Origin: Diprion similis
Taxonomy: Eukaryota; Arthropoda; Insecta; Hymenoptera; Diprionidae
Length of the DNA: 64,000 nucleotides
Direction: 5' to 3'
Assembly: GCF_021155765.1 (NCBI RefSeq)
Contig: NC_060115.1
Location: 6,366,493 to 6,430,492 of the forward strand
A program made the position numbers and the translations under genes. This document shows positions 58,292 to 64,000 of the stretch, in pieces; position 1 is the first letter of the stretch; every line of letters begins with the position of its first letter. Below the pieces are notes generated by a model, which saw nothing but the letters and a program-made list of their open reading frames with translations, had not been told where the DNA came from and made no database searches.

Positions 58292-61200
58292 TTACAACCG
58301 AGCAACGGACGAGGCTGTAAGATGGAGAGCGACTCCTCGCCGCAACCATACATCACGATTTTCGCGATCACAAGCGACTGGCAGAGCGGATATCAGCCGA
58401 TTTCTCCTGAGATCCGCGTAGACTGGAACTTCGACGAAACATTCATGGGAGTGCCGGGTCGATCCGAGATCACCGGACGTCCCGATCCAGTAGGAAACGC
58501 GGCACCGAGGCGCCGACAAAACCGGAGCTTCGTCAGCACCGACCTCTGCGAGTCGGCCGTTGCGAATTACCGCACCTGCGGGACGGAATCGCGAAAAATT
58601 GAAGGAGAACTGGAGCTGTTACGCGAGATTAATGATATACGGGACCTATGGCCAGGGCGAAAATTTTTTTGAGGTTGATTAACAAGCGCGTACGAACCGG
58701 TCAAGAGCAGGCCTTCAACTGTGGCACCACAGCGAGATCCCTCGTCCCGATTCACGTTAGATTCAGACCAATCCGCACGGAGCAGCAGCTCCTCGATGGG
58801 ACGTCCAGTCCTTCGGGCCGTCCTCTGCTTCAGGGCCGCGAAAAACGCATCCGGTTTCGCCATCCAGGATAGATCCAAACAATCGGCGATCTCCGTGACT
58901 CCACCGTTCAGAAATCGATGCCTCTCGATCGCCTTCCAAGCAAATGGTACCGCCTCGATTGGACCCGTTGGCCATTCTTCCAGCCATTCTTTAGGTGTCT
59001 AATAATAAATCGTTCGTTCAATATGTTACGGGGGGAAATTAATGGAGGGTATTAGAGCACCAATTGCACAAGTTTCGTGCTTGCGTTGTGAAGCTTCGTA
59101 ACGAGGTCCTCATATCCATTTGGGCAATGCAGTTCTTCTTCAAGATTAACGAATGAAACATAAACACACTACACCCAATTACAAACCTTTGCATCACTGG
59201 ATCGGAAATCTTTGTTCTGAATCACGCGTTGAACATCCTTCAACAGTTTTGTAGCCGCTCTTCTTTCCTGACCGAAGAATTCGTTCAGAGGATCCTGATC
59301 AGTTTCGCCGGGGGATTTCACTTCCATATTCCCGTTTTCTTTGGAGCTTCGCTGTTTGGCCAGCTCATCCAGGAGCTTTTCGACGCTGTCGGGATTGGTG
59401 ATTTCGTCGTTCGGACCACTGTCGCCAACCGCAATGGGTTCAGACTTCGCTGCGATACCTTTCAAAGTCACACGTTGGAGTAGAAGAAAATATCAGCTTT
59501 CTGTAAATGAAAAACAAAATAAAGAAAGGCGAACACGTACCACGGAGCAGAAGCAAAGCGGACTCGGCTGCGGCTCTTTCCCAGGCACGGTCAGCGTTGG
59601 CAGGAAGTCCGAAGTAATCGCTGGGAGGATCTTGATCCGGAAGTCGAGCGACGGCCTGAAGGATCCGGTTGATATCCTGTTGAACAGAGGCGTCGAGAAC
59701 TGGGAGAACACCGCCAAGGTCACGACGTCCGGAGTACAGATCCCCCGCCCAAACATCGGCGAGGATAGCGCGCAGGGCACGAGCATCGTAAGCATCCTGA
59801 AGTCGACCTCCGTAAACGGCGGCGTCTAGCAAGCCACGACCCTCCTCCCAGTCACCCTTTGCTGCCGATCCTGCGACCAGTTTGGCCGCTGCTTCAAGGT
59901 CCGTTTCACTCCATTCGTAAGCCTTGATCCAACCCTGCGGTACGAACCTGCGACAAAAAGATTTCAAGCATGAAGTAGGAATTTAAAAATTGAACGAATC
60001 TTCAACGCATATTATCGAAATTCAATTACTTCTTGATCACACCTGAAACAATTTGCACACGCTAAACTCGCATTACCTTCTGCGTTCTTGAAGAGTGGCG
60101 TGGAGCCATGCAAGGATAAGCGACTCTGCCGGGTCGCCGATTTCCTGCTTATCTAGAAACAGCTGCTGCAGCGATCTCTTTACGTTTCGTTTCACCCCTT
60201 CCGGTGGCTCGTAAGCCAGTTTAGCACAGAGCGCGGAAAGCCCGGGATAAAACCCGGCCAGGCATTCTTCGGTGGTTAGCCACACCCGCGTCTTCGGGCT
60301 TCGGTCGGTGGTGCAGGCCGGGGATCGTAGCAGACTCTCCAATCGTGGTAGCCAATTCAAGGCGAGCTGAAGGTTGCTCAACAAGACCCAGCCGCCTTCC
60401 CTGCAAAAGACAAGTATTAAAAATTGGGTCATATAGAAGAGATTAGCACCTACCTGCAGGCCACCTCCAGAGCCAACTCAGCCTGCTTCAGCTGGCCTTG
60501 ACCCATGGAAACTTCGACGAATGTTGTACCGGCGTTCACCGCCAGGGCCCGCAGTTCTGGACCAGGATCTGCACCCGGGGAAAGAAGTAAAAGAACGGGA
60601 CAGTCCCCCCAGTCACCTTTACTAAGCGACAGTGCTGGAGGAGCGATGTCTCGAACACCTAGTGATTTGATTTTGATTAGTGGAAAGATTGAACGGAATT
60701 GATAAGATTTTTTTACGGGATAACAGAAAAATTCTCTATACGAAACCTTTATTACTAAGTATGAAACATTTTATAATGGGAGCTTTGAAATGTTCTTGCA
60801 AATAAAAAAAAAAAAAAAACTTTACAGTATCTACTGCAGCAGCTAAGTGATTTTCGAAATGATTTTCGGAACCTGAATTAACGCTAAACTTCAAAACGTG
60901 GCAGTTGCGATGAAGGGTGATTTTAGATTTTATTCTCTCAATAAGTTTTCTGTGAAGCAAATTATTGAACAATTGATATATAACTGACATGAGTAATTTG
61001 GAAAAAAATCTATCACATTCTACCGACCGTGACGGTACTTGCAAATTTTCTAACACTTATTCAATATTGCATACATATTCAAACCCTCTCACAATCATTC
61101 ACCCCCGAACCAGATTCTTTGGATTACTCATACTCACCAAGTTGACTAGCGGCCAGTTTAGATAGAGCAGTATGAAGGTAGTCAGGTCTCAGGGCTCTCA

Positions 61201-64000
61201 CGACAAGAGCCTTTTGAAGTGGTGTCAATGTTGTGTCAGCGAATATCTTCCCAGCGTCTGCAAGCCAGGCAGGACAAAGCTTCGAGCCGAGCTTTTGTCA
61301 AAATGAAAAAAACGAGATACCCCACGTATCAGCATCATATTCTCGCTCAGTTTTCAATTTTAGAAACGAGGTAAATTTCATCTTACTTTTAAAAAAAAAA
61401 TTGTTATCGCGTACCTGTGGCCGAACAGCTATCAGCGCAGCGACAGCCGACTTCCGCTCATCCGGTACCCATTCCGGTGTCATTGCTGCTCCGACGCTCG
61501 ATGACGCGCTTTCACTCAGCAGAAGATTCTTCTCTGCAATCGGTACGTCGCCACTCAACGCTAGCACCAAATGCAGCGCCAAAGCGAGCCTGTGCTTGCG
61601 GTAAGCTGCCCTAGTGCAGTGCTGCAACGTCAATGCTATCAGTCTGAAAATAAGAAAATAAGAAAATGAAAGATGGATTTAAAAAAACATTTAGATTCGT
61701 CAAGCTAAAAAGTCAGAAGCATCATTCGAAGTTGAGGAAGGCAATTAAATAATCTGGTTTCAAGGATTGATCTCAGACTTCTGACAGAAGCACCCACCTC
61801 TTCTTCCGGTTCTCATCGACTCTGGGTTCGCCAACAATATTACTTCCAACAGTGTCAACATCACGAGGCATCAATGCCTTCAAATATATGAACGTGAATT
61901 CCTCAGCAGAGAATACATAGAGAGGCCCAAGTCGAGGCAGATCCTTAACAGCCTCGTAAAGTCCAGCGGCAAAGGTGGCAAAAGCGGCGTGTTGCTCAGC
62001 GCGTTTAGCGACTTCTTCGAGGCTGTGTCTGCTGTCTTTTAGAGCGCGAGCGATCTCCTTAGCTTTGGCCTGCGTGGCTTCTAGAGAGCCGAGCAAGCCG
62101 CCGCCGGACACTTGTTCGCCAAGGAGAAGATCCTGTCCGCGTGCAGCTCCGAGCTGAGCCAGAAGGTCAACACGTGCCGCGTCGCGTTCACCGGCGAGTT
62201 TTTCCTCCCGTTCCAAGGCTGCTCTGCGAGCCTCTTCGAGGCCGGGAGTTTCTCGAAGAAGAGCACGCTCCACGAGCCGCTCGGCAAGGCTGCCGATTCC
62301 GGCGCCAAGAACGACCTCCGCGACGACAGCCTCCCTCGGGAGTCCCTCACCCCTTACGACGGACTCCCTGCGCGTAGCCAAGAACAGTTTGAACCCGGGT
62401 TGCGCGGCAAGAACTCGATCGCCAAGACGAAGAGGGCCGCGTCTCAAGAGCGGAAGGATCACCGGGGGCAGTGAATCGATCTCCTCGACGAGCAGCGGCT
62501 TGCCGAAACGTACGGCGAGTTCCAGGGTCGTAAGGAAACGAGAATCTACGGGACTCGTGACCTCCAAACCACACGAGGCCTGGTTCGACTTCAACCAAGC
62601 CACGGCGACTCCTGATGGATCCAGAAACAGCGGAACCAGGGGCCCCTTCAGGGCCCGGACTGCGCCGACGAGGCTCTCACTGTCGACCGGAAGACCCTGC
62701 GCTCTCCAGGAAAGACGTTCGCGTTCAGTGGTGAGCAGATCAACCGATGTCTTATCGTCGTCTCGCCGATCCATGGAACTCTGGTAGACGAGCAACGTCG
62801 CTGCGCCCGCTGCCTCCCTTGACAAGCGCATCTTTCTCTCGGTCAAATGTCGGTGCTGCTCTTCCCAGTCACGGTGCTCCGCGGCCAAACCCTGCAGCAA
62901 ACCCTGAGCTGCCGCCAAACTAGTCTCTGTGCTTTCTGCTCGCAGCTGGAGAGCCGCGACGCCACGCGAATGCTCTGCAAGCTCCAGCTGCAGCTGACCA
63001 ACTCGACTCTCCACGGTGTTCAAACCCGCTGCCAGTCTGCCCAGCTGCGCCTCCGCCGCGGAAAGCCGTCTGTGGATTTTCATTTTCTTACAGTCAAATC
63101 GATATTTTTGAATTTTCAGTTAAACTTGAACGTAAGAATTATCAGTATGAACTTTTCAGAACTACAGCATCCACTGTGGATGCGAATAATTGTCAAATCG
63201 AATGGAATCGAATATTCAAACATTTCAATAATTCAGATCATTCAAATTATTGTAATGAATGGTTAATAAGTATAATATAAATTACTGAACAGTTAGACCT
63301 ATTGAATCCATTATGCATAATACACGCTAATCACGATAATAGCATCAGGAGGTTAAGTATAATTTTATTATTGGTCAAAGGGATTACCAGTATATTCGAA
63401 CTGAAAATCAATTATTTAAAGACTGGTATCACTGAAATTATTAGTGAAATTTAAATCCCTTTGAAACTCAAATTTTCCATGATTTTGAACTATTCTCAAA
63501 CTTTATCACAAAAAATGTCTGCAACAACTAATCCTCATCTCACTTACTCAGCAAGGACTCGCTGCTCCCTCTCAAGTGGAGCGACATCGCGAAGGACCTG
63601 GCCGTATCTGAGGTTGGCCAAAACCCAGGTGGCGAGAGGAGCAGCAGCAACAGACGCTCTCCTTGCTGTCTTTTCTTGGAAGCTCTCTGGTTTCTCGGTT
63701 ACGAGCTTTTCGACGGCATCGAGGCTCGCTGAAGAGCTTTGCCTCGCGTCCCAAGTCCTGAGCTCGTCCTTGACGCCACGTTTCGCGAGGAAAGTCTTCA
63801 TGCTGTTCCAGGATGTGTCGCGGATTCCCATTAGCCGCAGAACACCCTCGAGGACATCTCTCACCGGCGCGGGAGGTGCCCTTAACGAACGCACTTCCGC
63901 CAGGGCGTCGGCACTGATTCCTGCGACCGCCTGAGCGGCTTCTGCTACCAATGGTTCTACCCTACCCAACTCGGCTTCGATGTCACCCTTACGACGGGCC
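58292..64000 (-). CDS. DYNC2H1: Cytoplasmic dynein 2 heavy chain, C-terminal part (runs off the window)
   Basis: This is the motor of retrograde intraflagellar transport in cilia; the Drosophila orthologue is beethoven (btv). Minus-strand exons, 5' to 3': beyond 64000-63548, 63069-61798, 61643-61415, 61291-61138, 60658-60454, 60400-60077, 59947-59541, 59458-59187, 58998-58698 and 58575-58292. All are in phase and encode 1,299 residues plus the stop. The first exon holds stalk helix CC1 and the microtubule-binding tip (SLRAPPAPVRDVLEGVLRLM). Next come CC2, then AAA5 with PVDSRFLTTLELAVRFGKPL and PGFKLFLATR. Later exons give LSPGADPG, GGWVLLSNLQLALNWLPRLE, FVPQGWIKAYEW, YFGLPANADRAW, and the C-terminal domain with WLRRGVALHL near the end. 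All match DYNC2H1 better than axonemal chains. The donor at 58697 (GTTCGT) is weak but restores the conserved C-terminus. The N-terminal motor and tail lie right of the window. Confidence 0.93.

Noticed and set aside
58241-58672. 143-codon plus-strand frame
   Set aside because: It is antisense to the last DYNC2H1 exon, whose minus-strand translation matches the conserved dynein C-terminus.
62112-62787. Plus-strand frames of 120 and 132 codons
   Set aside because: They are shadows of the large DYNC2H1 exon on the minus strand.

Overview
This is animal, almost certainly insect, nuclear DNA. All recognisable genes are intron-rich and spliced. They include an arthropod-type troponin T with a poly-glutamate tail, a type IV diacylglycerol kinase close to Drosophila rdgA, and the heavy chain of ciliary (cytoplasmic) dynein 2. 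A hymenopteran is plausible, but I cannot prove the order from sequence alone. Exon borders were placed by eye from reading frame, GT/AG signals, phase and remembered family sequence.

Layout. (1) Positions 1-15.9 kb are a near-perfect tandem satellite: about 51 monomers of 312 bp, with block-wise higher-order duplications. A fringe of decayed monomers runs to about 17.9 kb. (2) 18.17-20.78 kb holds two alternative last exons of a CaMK/MLCK-type protein kinase whose other exons must lie left of the window. (3) About 21.76-22.94 kb is a short U11/U12 snRNP 35 kDa protein gene (minor spliceosome). (4) 23.3-23.9 kb has weak, unrecognised exon candidates. (5) About 26-38.2 kb is troponin T, with three N-terminal microexons and a pair of mutually exclusive 79-nt exons. 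(6) 39.6-46.9 kb has GC-rich promoter-like islands and several short candidate exons, which form an unrecognised small gene and/or alternative 5' ends of rdgA. (7) 48.3-53.7 kb is the complete rdgA coding region (1,371 aa). (8) 53.7-58.3 kb is AT-rich 3' UTR and intergenic DNA with simple repeats and one notable inverted repeat. (9) 58.3-64.0 kb, minus strand, is the C-terminal 1,299 codons of DYNC2H1, running off the right edge.

The genes do not form one pathway. Troponin T acts in the thin filament and the kinase is of the myosin-light-chain-kinase type. rdgA acts in phototransduction lipid signalling and dynein 2 in intraflagellar transport. rdgA and DYNC2H1 are convergent. The most interesting points are the paired alternative kinase ends, which would swap a calmodulin-binding tail for a long unrelated tail, and the large satellite that, if the assembly is right, sits inside that gene's intron.
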